Shown: positions 9,879 through 17,629 of the stretch, piece after piece
How positions within the stretch are numbered: the first letter of the stretch is position 1
Layout: each line of letters starts with the position of its first letter
DNA from: JAFAGX01 sp035623255
GTDB lineage: Bacteria; Acidobacteriota; Terriglobia; Terriglobales; Acidobacteriaceae
NCBI GenBank assembly: GCA_035623255.1
Contig: DASPTU010000063.1
Coordinates: forward strand, 1-35,261
Direction of reading: 5' to 3'
DNA: 35,261 nucleotides
Translations under genes and position numbers: made by a program
The notes under the pieces: generated by a model
Database searches by the model: none
Seen by the model: only the letters and a program-made list of their open reading frames with translations
What the model was told of the DNA's origin: nothing

Positions 9879-12818
9879 TCAGAACGCCTGTCCCAGTGTG
9901 ATGAAGTATTGGTTCTCATTGATGCCTGGTATGGCTTTGAACCGGTGTCCAAAGTCCACCCGAACCGGGCCAATCGGTGTCGAGTACCGAAGCCCGATCC
10001 CAACCGTGCTCGTGTAATTGTTGAGGAACTGGTTAAAGTTGATCGCGCTGTTCACATTTCCACCGTCATAAAAAATAACTGCGCCCAAGGCAGAGATGAT
10101 CGCCTTCAATGGAAAGCGCAGTTCTGAGTTTAGGATAAACAATTGTCTCCCGCCCACCGGAACTGTGACGTTGACGCAATCCTTGGTGCCGGTGAGCACG
10201 TTGCAAAACGGCACGATACGTTGCGGGCCGGCTTGATCGATGGGGAAACCGCGCAGCGTGGTCCCGCCGCCGGTGAAAAATAACTGGCTGGTTGGCACGA
10301 AACTCCCCAAGAACGGTTTGTCGAATCCCAACCGGATGCTGTTGGCGAATACCATGCCGTGGACTGGCTTGTAGAAGGCATATTGCCCAAACAGACGCGC
10401 AAAATTGGCGCTCGACCCAAACGCCGTAGGAGTTACGCCTAAATTGGCCGTGGCGAAAGAGCCACGGTGGGCGTCCAGCGGCTTATCGCGCGTATCCTTG
10501 ATCAAAGCGGATGAAGCGGTCGAGAGCTCGACATCTCTGTCTTGCGGAAGCACCAGCTCGGGAACAAGCAAATCCGAAAGACTTGTGTGATTGAAGTCAT
10601 AGCGAAATTGCAGCCGCGTATCATTTTTATTGTTGAGAATTCTCTCCACTTGGAAGGCGCCATCGGAAAGCTTAGCCGCATAAAGCGGATTTTCGGTGGT
10701 ACGCTCGAAAGAAACACTGGCTAAGCCGCTCCATCGCGTTCCCTCAAGATGAGGAAACCCGTAGGTTGCGAGAGCACGTTGATCCAGCCTCGCGGCCCGC
10801 AGCGAGATGCTTGCCGTTTCTCCCTCCCCGCGCATATTCCTTCGCGTAATTGCGATCGATCCCCGGGGACTGGCATAAGTCGCCTGGCTCGGGGCCACTT
10901 GGCCGTTACCAATATTGATGGGCGGCAGGCCAGGAACCGCCACCGTGCCCGATGGCGTATTCGCTCCCCGGTGCGACACCTCGAATCCAAAGCCGTAACT
11001 GATGTCCGTTCGTTTCGCTTCGTGCAGTTTCACGAGAGTGTCCGCCTCAGGCTCGTCGCTGATGGGCTTCTTGGGTCCGATGCTGGCCCAATCGAAAATC
11101 TCCAGATTATAAAGTCGCGTCTGCGCTGCCAGAAGCTCTTCCTGGCTCAGCGGTTTCTCGGGTTTTAGCGCCACGGTTTTTTGGAGCAGAGAATCCCGGG
11201 TACGTTTTTGTCCCATGTAGAGAACGGTGCGAATCCGCACCTGTTGGTTTTCGGTGATTTCGTAAACAACGTTGACATGATTTGGATCGTCTGAAGCTCG
11301 GCTGACCGTTGCCTTAACTTCGGAGTTGAGATATCCACGGCTCAGGTAAGCGGCTGAAATCTGACTGCGATCGCTAGCCAGTTTCCCCGGCGAGAAGGGG
11401 CTCCCGGCTTGCAGCCGGAACCTAGCCTTCCCCGTAAACTGTGCCACCGGGATGTGCTCGTTTCCGATCAATGCCACGTTATCAACAATTGTCCGTGGGC
11501 CTTCGGCAATGGTGAACGTCACGTCGACCTTCGGTTCGTGATCAATTACTTGTGATGTTACCTTCACGTCTTCGTAGCCAATGTTGCGATAAAGCGACTC
11601 GATGTTCTTTGCGCTGGTCTGCACCAATTTGTCGCTGTACGTCCCGCGGGTCACGATGTGGGCTTTTTTGATGGGAATATTCGCGAGCAACTCACTCGTC
11701 TGGATTTCATGATTCCCCTGAAAAAGAATCTTGGCAACCTTGTGCTTCCTGCCTCTGTCAATCTGGTAAGTAACAGCTACTCGGTCCGGCTGGCGCTCAA
11801 AAGCGACACTCACTTTGGCGTCGAAATAGCCGTCTTTCTGGAAGTAATCGATCAGGTTTTGTTGCCCTTGGTTCACCAGATCGCGATCGAGCGCACCTTC
11901 CGAGTAGATGGGAATCAATTTCCTTCTTTCCCTTCCGGACAGGAAAGGCAAAAACGTCAGTCGTGCGCCGATCGTACGGACTATTACCGTCGGGCCGAGG
12001 TCAACGACAAAGGTCAGGTCGACGCGGTTCGTGTCGGCATGGTAAACGGGACCTTTCTGCTGTACCTTACTCGCCAGGTAGTTCTGGTTGGCCAGCGACT
12101 TCTTGATCAGTGAGGTTGCCGCCTTAATCCGGCCGGCCTTGTATGTTTGGCCTGATTTCAACAGACCACCGCTGAATCGCGCCCGCCATGAACGGACTGA
12201 GCGCAACAGGTGCGCTTCCACGGCCGCATTCGGGGCCTCGATCTCCACTCTCCCGATTTTCGCTCTCTCTCCAATAGTGGCACGAAAGCTGACATTCACG
12301 AGTTGGTTGACATCATCCAGGCTGATATCTGCGTGCACCTGGGCCTGAAAGTATCCGTTTTCCACTAGAAGCTTGTTCAGGGCTGCCTCTGCTCCCGGCA
12401 AAAGATATTTGTCGTAAGGATCCTGGCCTGAGAAATTGACAACCTGGAGCAGTCGAACGTAGCTGAAGTACTTGACTAGTTCAGGGAACTCCACCATTCG
12501 CACGTAATAAGCAGGCTCCAAAATGAAGGTCAGCCGGAGTCCGTTGGGCTCTGGAGTGACACTGGTTCGCACCTTACTGAACTTGCCGGTTTCTGCAAGC
12601 ACAGAGATGCTGGCCTCTACCTGCTCCTGGGAATACGGCTGTCCAGCTTTTTGTGCCAGGAGACTTCGAAAGGGCTCGACATCGATGTGTGGATCGGCCA
12701 CCAGATCCACGGCAATCACAACTTCGCCCTGGTAGGCCGCTTCGGCGGCGGAGAACGTAGCCTGCCCAAAACTATCAACTGTTAACAAAATGATCAGAAG
12801 GAAACCCAAGCGAAGCAT
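9879..12818 (-). CDS. tamA: BamA/TamA-family outer membrane protein with seven apparent POTRA domains
   Basis: This is an outer-membrane 16-stranded barrel of the Omp85 superfamily, probably the TamA partner of the adjacent TamB. ATG 12818 gives a good signal peptide (MLRLGFLLIILLTVDSFG); the open frame reaches 12998, but the extra 60 residues look non-coding. The product is 979 aa. By eye, seven POTRA-like units of 75-95 residues fill residues ~33-600. Each has a ‘GY/F…V’ helix-strand pattern, such as LLVENGYFQAQVHADI, LIDYFQKDGYFDAKVSV and AAYLSRGYLNSEVKATV. The C-terminal ~370 residues form the barrel, with the L6 motif GGGTTLRGFP and a terminal aromatic in …YFITLGQAF. E. coli TamA has three POTRAs and BamA five, so this copy is long. 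A BamA role cannot be excluded, but tamB directly downstream favours TamA. Confidence 0.9.
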   Translation of the reverse strand: MLRLGFLLIILLTVDSFGQATFSAAEAAYQGEVVIAVDLVADPHIDVEPFRSLLAQKAGQPYSQEQVEASISVLAETGKFSKVRTSVTPEPNGLRLTFILEPAYYVRMVEFPELVKYFSYVRLLQVVNFSGQDPYDKYLLPGAEAALNKLLVENGYFQAQVHADISLDDVNQLVNVSFRATIGERAKIGRVEIEAPNAAVEAHLLRSVRSWRARFSGGLLKSGQTYKAGRIKAATSLIKKSLANQNYLASKVQQKGPVYHADTNRVDLTFVVDLGPTVIVRTIGARLTFLPFLSGRERRKLIPIYSEGALDRDLVNQGQQNLIDYFQKDGYFDAKVSVAFERQPDRVAVTYQIDRGRKHKVAKILFQGNHEIQTSELLANIPIKKAHIVTRGTYSDKLVQTSAKNIESLYRNIGYEDVKVTSQVIDHEPKVDVTFTIAEGPRTIVDNVALIGNEHIPVAQFTGKARFRLQAGSPFSPGKLASDRSQISAAYLSRGYLNSEVKATVSRASDDPNHVNVVYEITENQQVRIRTVLYMGQKRTRDSLLQKTVALKPEKPLSQEELLAAQTRLYNLEIFDWASIGPKKPISDEPEADTLVKLHEAKRTDISYGFGFEVSHRGANTPSGTVAVPGLPPINIGNGQVAPSQATYASPRGSIAITRRNMRGEGETASISLRAARLDQRALATYGFPHLEGTRWSGLASVSFERTTENPLYAAKLSDGAFQVERILNNKNDTRLQFRYDFNHTSLSDLLVPELVLPQDRDVELSTASSALIKDTRDKPLDAHRGSFATANLGVTPTAFGSSANFARLFGQYAFYKPVHGMVFANSIRLGFDKPFLGSFVPTSQLFFTGGGTTLRGFPIDQAGPQRIVPFCNVLTGTKDCVNVTVPVGGRQLFILNSELRFPLKAIISALGAVIFYDGGNVNSAINFNQFLNNYTSTVGIGLRYSTPIGPVRVDFGHRFKAIPGINENQYFITLGQAF

Positions 12819-13113
12819 TCGTGGGTACCAGAGAACAGCCGAAGTAGCGGCCACAATGCGAACACAGCGGCTCGTCGTCAGATGCTCCTGCCCTGATATG
12901 AGATGCCCATTTCGCATTCGAGCCCACTTGGCTGGTTGAGTGTACCCTGCCGCTGCGCTATGACATCCACCCAACAGCTTGGCATCTCCAGTGACCACTC
13001 GTGGAAAGCCAGGAAGTGCAGCTAGATTAGCAAAGCGGGTAGGAATCGCGAACCGTGGAGAAAAGAAGTCAACCGTCGCAGGACCCGCAGGCGTGGGGTC
13101 CCGAGGCTCGTGG
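12819..13113. other. Intergenic region upstream of tamA
   Basis: This 295-nt stretch has no convincing gene. On the minus strand it separates the 42-aa microprotein from tamA. The only structure I see is the inverted repeat GGACCC (13081-13086) / GGGTCC (13096-13101) with a 9-nt loop. It lies just after the microprotein stop on the minus strand but lacks a T-run. The frame upstream of tamA is open to 12998, but nothing there resembles a domain. A tamA promoter is expected here; I cannot identify it. Confidence 0.5.
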
Positions 13114-13242
13114 TTAAGACAGTATGCCTAGCAGGCGCAACGTACTTATTGCCGCCATCAGGGTCAAAAAAGCCGTCGCCAACAGCTCGACTATGTACGC
13201 TACCGTGCGTTGGACAACTTTTTCGGAGCCACTATCGCTCAT
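13114..13242 (-). CDS. Predicted 42-aa single-pass membrane microprotein
   Basis: No family recognised. ATG 13242 is preceded on the minus strand by a strong Shine-Dalgarno (GGGAG, 6-7 nt before the ATG), which is better than most genes in this window have. The product starts MSDSGSEKVVQRTVAYIVEL, a short charged head. One hydrophobic helix follows at about residues 15-40 (AYIVELLATAFLTLMAAIST), ending in LRLLGILS. The gene stands between the DUF2127 gene (140 nt upstream) and tamA (295 nt downstream), same strand. The frame stays open to 13302, but the extra residues are not needed. Chance cannot be ruled out at this length. The combination of a good RBS and a clean helix makes it plausible. 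Confidence 0.5.
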   Translation of the reverse strand: MSDSGSEKVVQRTVAYIVELLATAFLTLMAAISTLRLLGILS

Positions 13243-13382
13243 TGTCAACTCCCTGCGGAATTCTTGGATGTCCCCAGATTGCCTGGTCATGCCGGCACAC
13301 ACAATGGCTCGATGGTGGCAAATATCACCTATTGGTGTGTTTACGGCAGTAATCCAGAGCTAGTGACGGGAGTCATTGCCGC

Positions 13383-13919
13383 TCAGTGAACGGCCTTCAA
13401 TTCCTCACCCGGTATTCCGTGAATACCTTTGCCAGTCTTCAGCAGGTAGGCCATGTAGATTACGATGCCCAGGTTAATAACCAGCACCGCAATATCGAAG
13501 AGAGTCTGCCTGTGAGCCAAACGATAGATCTCATATGGCAGGTATAGAGAACCGGAGATAAGCGCAATCCACTCTGCCCAGGCTCTTGCGTGCCACAGAC
13601 CATAGGCCTCCAGGAAGCGCAGCACCGAATACGCCAGCCCGGCTCCGGTGATCGCCCATAGCTTGGAGTCGGTCAGTGTGTCCGCCCAGTCCAGAAACCG
13701 CTGGGCGAGATGACCGTCCGTATTGACATGAAGCAGTTGCAGCAGGCTGTCGGCGAAGCCCCAGGGGTCCTGGCGGACACCGAAGATGATCACCATCGCA
13801 GCGCCCAGCACGACCAACCCTTTGGCCAGTTCGATCGTCGCAATGCCGCGCAACGCTTGCAAAGTGTGGTCACGGGGTCCTCGCGTTGATCCGACTCGGC
13901 TGTGCACGGTCGAGTGCAT
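13383..13919 (-). CDS. DUF2127-family membrane protein
   Basis: A 178-aa integral membrane protein. After a basic N-terminal stretch (RGPRDHTLQALRGIATIELAKG) there are about four hydrophobic segments: GLVVLGAAMVIIFGV, LWAITGAGLAYSVLRFLEAYGLW, WAEWIALISGSLYLPYEIYRLA and LFDIAVLVINLGIVIYMAYLL. The AYGLWHARAWAEW…LYLPYEIY pattern is what I associate with DUF2127. Biochemical role unknown. ATG 13919 lies 7 nt after the fetB stop, so it is probably the last or next-to-last gene of the DHH-fetA-fetB operon. No clear Shine-Dalgarno is seen; translation may be coupled to fetB. Confidence 0.8.
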   Translation of the reverse strand: MHSTVHSRVGSTRGPRDHTLQALRGIATIELAKGLVVLGAAMVIIFGVRQDPWGFADSLLQLLHVNTDGHLAQRFLDWADTLTDSKLWAITGAGLAYSVLRFLEAYGLWHARAWAEWIALISGSLYLPYEIYRLAHRQTLFDIAVLVINLGIVIYMAYLLKTGKGIHGIPGEELKAVH

Positions 13920-13926
13920 AAATGTA

Positions 13927-14715
13927 TTATCTGCCCGGTTGTAGCATCAATTGTTGCGCCGGAGTAAATATGCGGCCACGCATCAACAATGTACTCACCA
14001 AAGATGTCAATCCCGAGGCGGCTAGAATCATCGCCAGGACCACGAACTGATAGATCGCCGCGTAGATCGGTCGAGACCCGGAAAGCAGCATACCGGCCAT
14101 CAATCCCGGAATCCATACGATGCCGAGTGATCGTAGCGAGTCAATAGCCGGAATGAGGCTGGCCTCACAGGACGCTTGCACATAAGGTGACACACTGGTG
14201 TTTGCCTCGGCTCCCAAAGCCAAAGCTGTCTCAATCTCCCCCGTGTGGGACAACACGTCCGACCGAAAACGGTTTAATGCGAGGCCGTTTGTGTTCATCG
14301 CGTTTGCGATCAGCATGCTGCCGATAGGCACCAGCGCAGTAATGGCGGTATCAATTACCCCCGCCCAGGTCATCACAGCAATCACCGAACCAGCGCCGCA
14401 AGCGATTGCCCACGTGGAAACGCGAAAAGCGTCGGGCATACCCTTGGCTCGGCGAGCCGAAGTTGCTCCCGCCGCCACCATCATACCCATTAGCAAGAAC
14501 ACACTCGTCCAGCGGGGTCCTCGCAGCAGCAACAACAAAATCGATCCCATGGCCACGATCTGCACAATTCCGCGCAACATCGCCACGATCGCGTCGCGCT
14601 CAAGATGGATTTTCCGTCTCCTCGCCAGCAGGACCACTATCAGCGCCGCAAGAGCAGCGACCCCTGCCTGGGCCAGACCAAGAACCAACTGATCGCTGAT
14701 GAAATCCTTAAGCAT
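13927..14715 (-). CDS. fetB: ABC transporter permease, FetB/UPF0014 family
   Basis: Permease partner of the FetA ATPase. In E. coli FetAB exports iron and helps resist oxidative stress. ATG 14715 (MLKDFISDQ…) is chosen over the longer frame to 14748 because a near-perfect Shine-Dalgarno (GAAGGAGGTG) stands 6 nt before it. The start overlaps the end of fetA by 8 nt, the usual coupling for this pair. The 262-aa product has about seven hydrophobic segments and the family stretch ALGAEANTSVSPYVQASCEASLIPAIDSLRSLGIVWIPG (quoted in two parts in the family as ALGA… and …LGIVWIPG), followed by GMLLSGSRPIYAAIYQF. Metal specificity is inferred from the family only; fur lies 3 kb upstream on the same strand. 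Confidence 0.9.
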   Translation of the reverse strand: MLKDFISDQLVLGLAQAGVAALAALIVVLLARRRKIHLERDAIVAMLRGIVQIVAMGSILLLLLRGPRWTSVFLLMGMMVAAGATSARRAKGMPDAFRVSTWAIACGAGSVIAVMTWAGVIDTAITALVPIGSMLIANAMNTNGLALNRFRSDVLSHTGEIETALALGAEANTSVSPYVQASCEASLIPAIDSLRSLGIVWIPGLMAGMLLSGSRPIYAAIYQFVVLAMILAASGLTSLVSTLLMRGRIFTPAQQLMLQPGR

Positions 14716-15433
14716 CGAACACCTCCTTCGCGGGGCCAGAACGCACAATCCGCCCTTCGCGGATTAGCAAGGCAGGTCCCGCCAACCGGGAAGCCTGAGC
14801 AATGTCGTGGGTCACAAGTACGCAGGTGAGGCCTTGATCTCTGACAATCCCTTGAAGCAGTGTTTCGACCTCGATTTTGGACGCTTCGTCCAGCGCTGAC
14901 GTCGGTTCATCCAAAAGAAGCACCAGCGGCGAGTTCGCCAGCGTACGAGCGACGGAGACTCGCTGCGCTTCTCCTCCGGAAAGATTCGCGACATTGCGAG
15001 CAGCATATCCTTCCAGCCCAACCTGACTTAGCAACGTCTCCACGCTCTGCGAGGACAAAGTCTCTCCCCGCTGTAGCGGGCCAAATTGCAAGTTCTGCTC
15101 CACTGTGCCCGGAAACAGGTAAGGTCGCTGTGTAACCATTCCTATTTTTCTGCGCAACTCGCGTGGCGGTATTTGGCGGTAGTCAACACCTGCCAGGTAT
15201 ACCGTTCCGCTGCTGGGCTCATCCAGTCGGTTTAGCAGTCTTAGCAAAGAAGTCTTTCCGGAGCCGCTGGGACCGACAATGGCCAGCACTTCACCGCTCC
15301 GCACCCCGAAATTTGCTTGCTCAACCAGAACCTTGGTGTCCACAACGCGTCCAAGGTTCTCCGCGCGCAGGATAACGGCATCGTCAGCACCGGGGATGGC
15401 CACAGTTGGATTCGTACCGAGCGTAGGGTACAC
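14708..15433 (-). CDS. fetA: ABC transporter ATP-binding protein, FetA-like
   Basis: A 241-aa cytoplasmic ATPase with all ABC motifs: Walker A GPSGSGKT at about 54-61, Q-loop Q102 (VTQRPYLFPG), signature LSGGEAQR at 151-158, Walker B LVLLLDEP with D175/E176, and the switch histidine in LVTHD (H209). It is FetA/YbbL-like because it overlaps a UPF0014 permease gene. The start is taken as GTG 15433; the first ~20 residues before ILRAENLG are extra and have no strong Shine-Dalgarno, so a slightly later start is possible. The DHH phosphoesterase stop is 18 nt upstream. It probably powers export of iron or a related metal, by analogy with E. coli. Confidence 0.9.
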   Translation of the reverse strand: MYPTLGTNPTVAIPGADDAVILRAENLGRVVDTKVLVEQANFGVRSGEVLAIVGPSGSGKTSLLRLLNRLDEPSSGTVYLAGVDYRQIPPRELRRKIGMVTQRPYLFPGTVEQNLQFGPLQRGETLSSQSVETLLSQVGLEGYAARNVANLSGGEAQRVSVARTLANSPLVLLLDEPTSALDEASKIEVETLLQGIVRDQGLTCVLVTHDIAQASRLAGPALLIREGRIVRSGPAKEVFDA

Positions 15434-15451
15434 CTGATCACATCAAGTGCT

Positions 15452-16432
15452 CTATGCGCTTGCCGTTTGTGCACGCACTGCCGAGCGCAATTCGGACAGG
15501 ATCTCCTGGGCCGCTTCGCGGGCAGCATCCTGCTGGGAAACATCAAAAGAAATCGCACCTACGCGCGCGTGGCCGCCACCGCCATAGCGTTCGCAAACCT
15601 TTGCAAGATTAACCACCGGTTCGAGGGGGGCCCACGGGTTCGACCCGACGGAGACCTTCATGCGAAATGTGCTCTTGCTGAGACCAACGCTGTAGATCGA
15701 CTTGGGGTGCAGGTAATAAGGGATGAACTTATTGTAGCCCTCCAGTTCCTGATCACTGATGTCGAAAAACAGCGTTCCGTCTTTCAATTCCGTGCGTTCG
15801 CGCAGGATCGCGATGGAGCGTTGGTGCCGCTCCAGCAGCGGCGGCAATAAGGGTGCGACAAACGCCTCCTTCAGAATGTCGCCCAGTGGCTTCGTTGCCA
15901 GCAGCGGAATCAGTCTGGGAACGAGGTCGGGGTTCTGCGTGGCTTCGATGATCATGGTCAATTTCATTGCCGGCTCGTGCATCTCGACGGCGGTCTTAGC
16001 GTCAGGATACAGTGCCCCGTCAATGATGTCGGTCCACTTGATCAAATCCGCCACGGGGGCAGGATTGAAGCCGAACCGCTGCTCGGCAATTGTGGCAATG
16101 AAGCTGGTACATGATTTGAAATCGGGGTCATAGAACTTGCGATTGCTCTGGTCCTGCTCGAAGTGAGCTGCGTCGGCTGGCGAGAGGAAGGCGCTCTCGT
16201 GATGATCAAACCACCAGGTGATCTTTGGCGAACTCGAGTACTTAAAATCTACGATTGCGTTTTCATCGCCATTAAAGTCGTTTTCATTGAACAAGGCCCC
16301 AGCGCGATGTAACAAGCCCGAAAAGACGAATTCGACGTCATTGCGGATGCGCTCGCGGTAGAAGCGCGAAAAAAGCGCCGCCGAGGAAGCGCCATCGAAA
16401 CACTTGTCGTGATAAAAGACGCGAACTCGCAA
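15452..16432 (-). CDS. DHH/DHHA1-family phosphoesterase
   Basis: A predicted metal-dependent phosphoesterase of the RecJ/NrnA superfamily, which act on short oligonucleotides, cyclic-dinucleotide products or 3'-phosphoadenosine phosphate. Motifs visible: YHDKCFDG near the N-terminus (motif I), IVDF (motif II), WWFDHHES (motif III, DHH) and the C-terminal DHHA1 glycine motif GGGGHARVGA. I place the start at TTG 16432, giving MRVRVFYHDK…, because AGGAG stands 6 nt before it. The upstream GTG 16462 gives ten more residues and has no such site. The product is then 326 aa. It is followed at 18 nt by fetA. The true substrate cannot be told from sequence; the motif I variant differs from canonical NrnA. 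Confidence 0.85.
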   Translation of the reverse strand: MRVRVFYHDKCFDGASSAALFSRFYRERIRNDVEFVFSGLLHRAGALFNENDFNGDENAIVDFKYSSSPKITWWFDHHESAFLSPADAAHFEQDQSNRKFYDPDFKSCTSFIATIAEQRFGFNPAPVADLIKWTDIIDGALYPDAKTAVEMHEPAMKLTMIIEATQNPDLVPRLIPLLATKPLGDILKEAFVAPLLPPLLERHQRSIAILRERTELKDGTLFFDISDQELEGYNKFIPYYLHPKSIYSVGLSKSTFRMKVSVGSNPWAPLEPVVNLAKVCERYGGGGHARVGAISFDVSQQDAAREAAQEILSELRSAVRAQTASA

Positions 16433-16534
16433 AACCAGCTCCTGTCCTCGCTTAACTCCCACTGACCGCCGTGATGAACCAAGCTAAAGGAAAGACAATA
16501 GGAATGCCATCTCAGACGCGTTCTGTCAAGCGTC

Positions 16535-16576
16535 CTTCCAGAAAATGGAAGAGGTGAGCCGCCAGGCTCACCTCTT
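16535..16576 (-). terminator. Hairpin, probable terminator after the DUF4870 gene
   Basis: A perfect 12-bp stem (AAGAGGTGAGCC at 16549-16560, GGCTCACCTCTT at 16565-16576) closes a 4-nt loop. Read on the minus strand, it begins 37 nt after the stop at 16613 and is followed by CCATTTTCTGG, a weak T-tract. A second 6-bp stem (CTTCCA 16535-16540 / TGGAAG 16546-16551) overlaps the first by 3 nt. The two probably cannot form fully at the same time. No gene occupies 16463-16612. Confidence 0.6.
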
Positions 16577-16612
16577 GGACTCTTCGCTCAACTTCCGCCA
16601 TTGCCACCCGCT

Positions 16613-17095
16613 TTACATTGCGTCGGCCTGCTTTTGCGCCATGTCGCCGATCATGGGGAGTTTGAACATTTGTCCCTGATAGGCTTTCAGGATGAGAACA
16701 ATCCAGATCACGAATCCTGCGAGTCCGATCAGGGGCCAGATCAGGATCGTCAGCCAGCCAAAAATTGGAATGTGGGCGACGATATTCAGCACAATCCATA
16801 GCGCGATCCAGGCGACCGCGAAGAAAATGTTTTGAAACGAGTGGAATCGAATAAATCTATTCCGGTTATACGGTGCCATCACAAGGAAGAGGATCGACGG
16901 AATGATCGTCACGTATGCAAGTGCTCCCGCCACGTTGTCGGTAAGACCGCCCGTGTTGCCCTGAACCGTTCCGGGCGCTGCGCCGGTGGCCGCACTTCCC
17001 GTTGCTCCGGCGGCTGGACTGGCTGCCCGATTACACGCCGGACATACACTGGCTCCGGCCGGTATTTGAGCTCCACACGAAGTACAAAAGGCCAT
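16613..17095 (-). CDS. Zinc-ribbon DUF4870-type membrane protein (paralogue 1)
   Basis: A 160-aa protein. The N-terminal zinc ribbon (FCTSCGAQIPAGASVCPACN, Cys 4/7/18/21) is joined by an Ala/Gly/Pro linker of about 25 residues to a membrane domain with three to four hydrophobic segments. ALAYVTIIPSILFLVMAPY, RFIRFHSFQNIFF and the C-terminal LKAYQGQMFKLPMIGDMA are typical of DUF4870/YGGT-like small membrane proteins. A good Shine-Dalgarno (GGGAGGA, 3-4 nt before ATG 17095) fixes the start. The neighbouring gene upstream (17161-17619) is clearly a paralogue with the same order of parts. Function unknown. Confidence 0.85.
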   Translation of the reverse strand: MAFCTSCGAQIPAGASVCPACNRAASPAAGATGSAATGAAPGTVQGNTGGLTDNVAGALAYVTIIPSILFLVMAPYNRNRFIRFHSFQNIFFAVAWIALWIVLNIVAHIPIFGWLTILIWPLIGLAGFVIWIVLILKAYQGQMFKLPMIGDMAQKQADAM

Positions 17096-17160
17096 AGTTC
17101 CTCCCCAAGCAAAGTCTGTATTGTGTGCTTGCCACTAACTTGCAAAACCTCGATAACAGC

Positions 17161-17619
17161 CTACGCCTTTTCCGCGAAATGTCCAATGATCGGAACCTTG
17201 AACATCTCTCCCTGCAAAGCCTTGATGATCAGCACGAGCCATAGAATCGCGCAACCCAGAGCAACGATCAGAACAGCCAGCGTGCCGAACAGATATCCCA
17301 GCCGTGGTATTAATGCAAATGCTGAGAACAACAGCCGCAGCAGTAAACCGGCTAGAAAAAGGCTGACAGTGAAGAAGATTGATTGCATTGAATGAAATCG
17401 CACCAGGCGATTGTGCCGCAGGGGTGTCATGCCCAAGAAGAGCACGGCTGGCACGAATGTCAGATAGGCGAGCGCTGCCACAAGATTCTGCCTGCCAAAG
17501 CTCCGCGTTGTTTCAGCAGCCGGAACAATGATCATTCTCCGTCCGCAGCCGGGGCAGAAGGCTGAGTTGGCGGGCATGGGGGCGCTGCATTGCGGACATG
17601 AGATGGCGCTGCTGCTCAA
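17161..17619 (-). CDS. Zinc-ribbon DUF4870-type membrane protein (paralogue 2, TTG start)
   Basis: A paralogue of the next gene downstream, with the zinc ribbon ISCPQCSAPMPANSAFCPGCG followed by a short linker. The same membrane domain follows: LVAALAYLTFVPAVLFLGMTP, LVRFHSMQSIFFTVSLF and the end IIKALQGEMFKVPIIGHFAEKA. The frame is open back to 17853, but that part runs through fur and does not fit the family. TTG 17619 has AAGGA 7 nt upstream, starts 10 nt after the fur stop, and gives a 152-aa product of matching length. Translation may be coupled to fur. Function unknown; a tandem duplication is the simplest explanation for the pair. Confidence 0.8.
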   Translation of the reverse strand: MSSSAISCPQCSAPMPANSAFCPGCGRRMIIVPAAETTRSFGRQNLVAALAYLTFVPAVLFLGMTPLRHNRLVRFHSMQSIFFTVSLFLAGLLLRLLFSAFALIPRLGYLFGTLAVLIVALGCAILWLVLIIKALQGEMFKVPIIGHFAEKA

Positions 17620-17629
17620 AAATCTTTCC

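Noticed and set aside
13110..13363. Two plus-strand small frames opposite the microprotein
   Set aside because: Neither has a ribosome site or coherent hydrophobic pattern, whereas the minus-strand frame has both.
15317..15850. Plus-strand open frame across fetA and the DHH gene
   Set aside because: It runs antisense to two genes with complete catalytic motifs and resembles no protein family.
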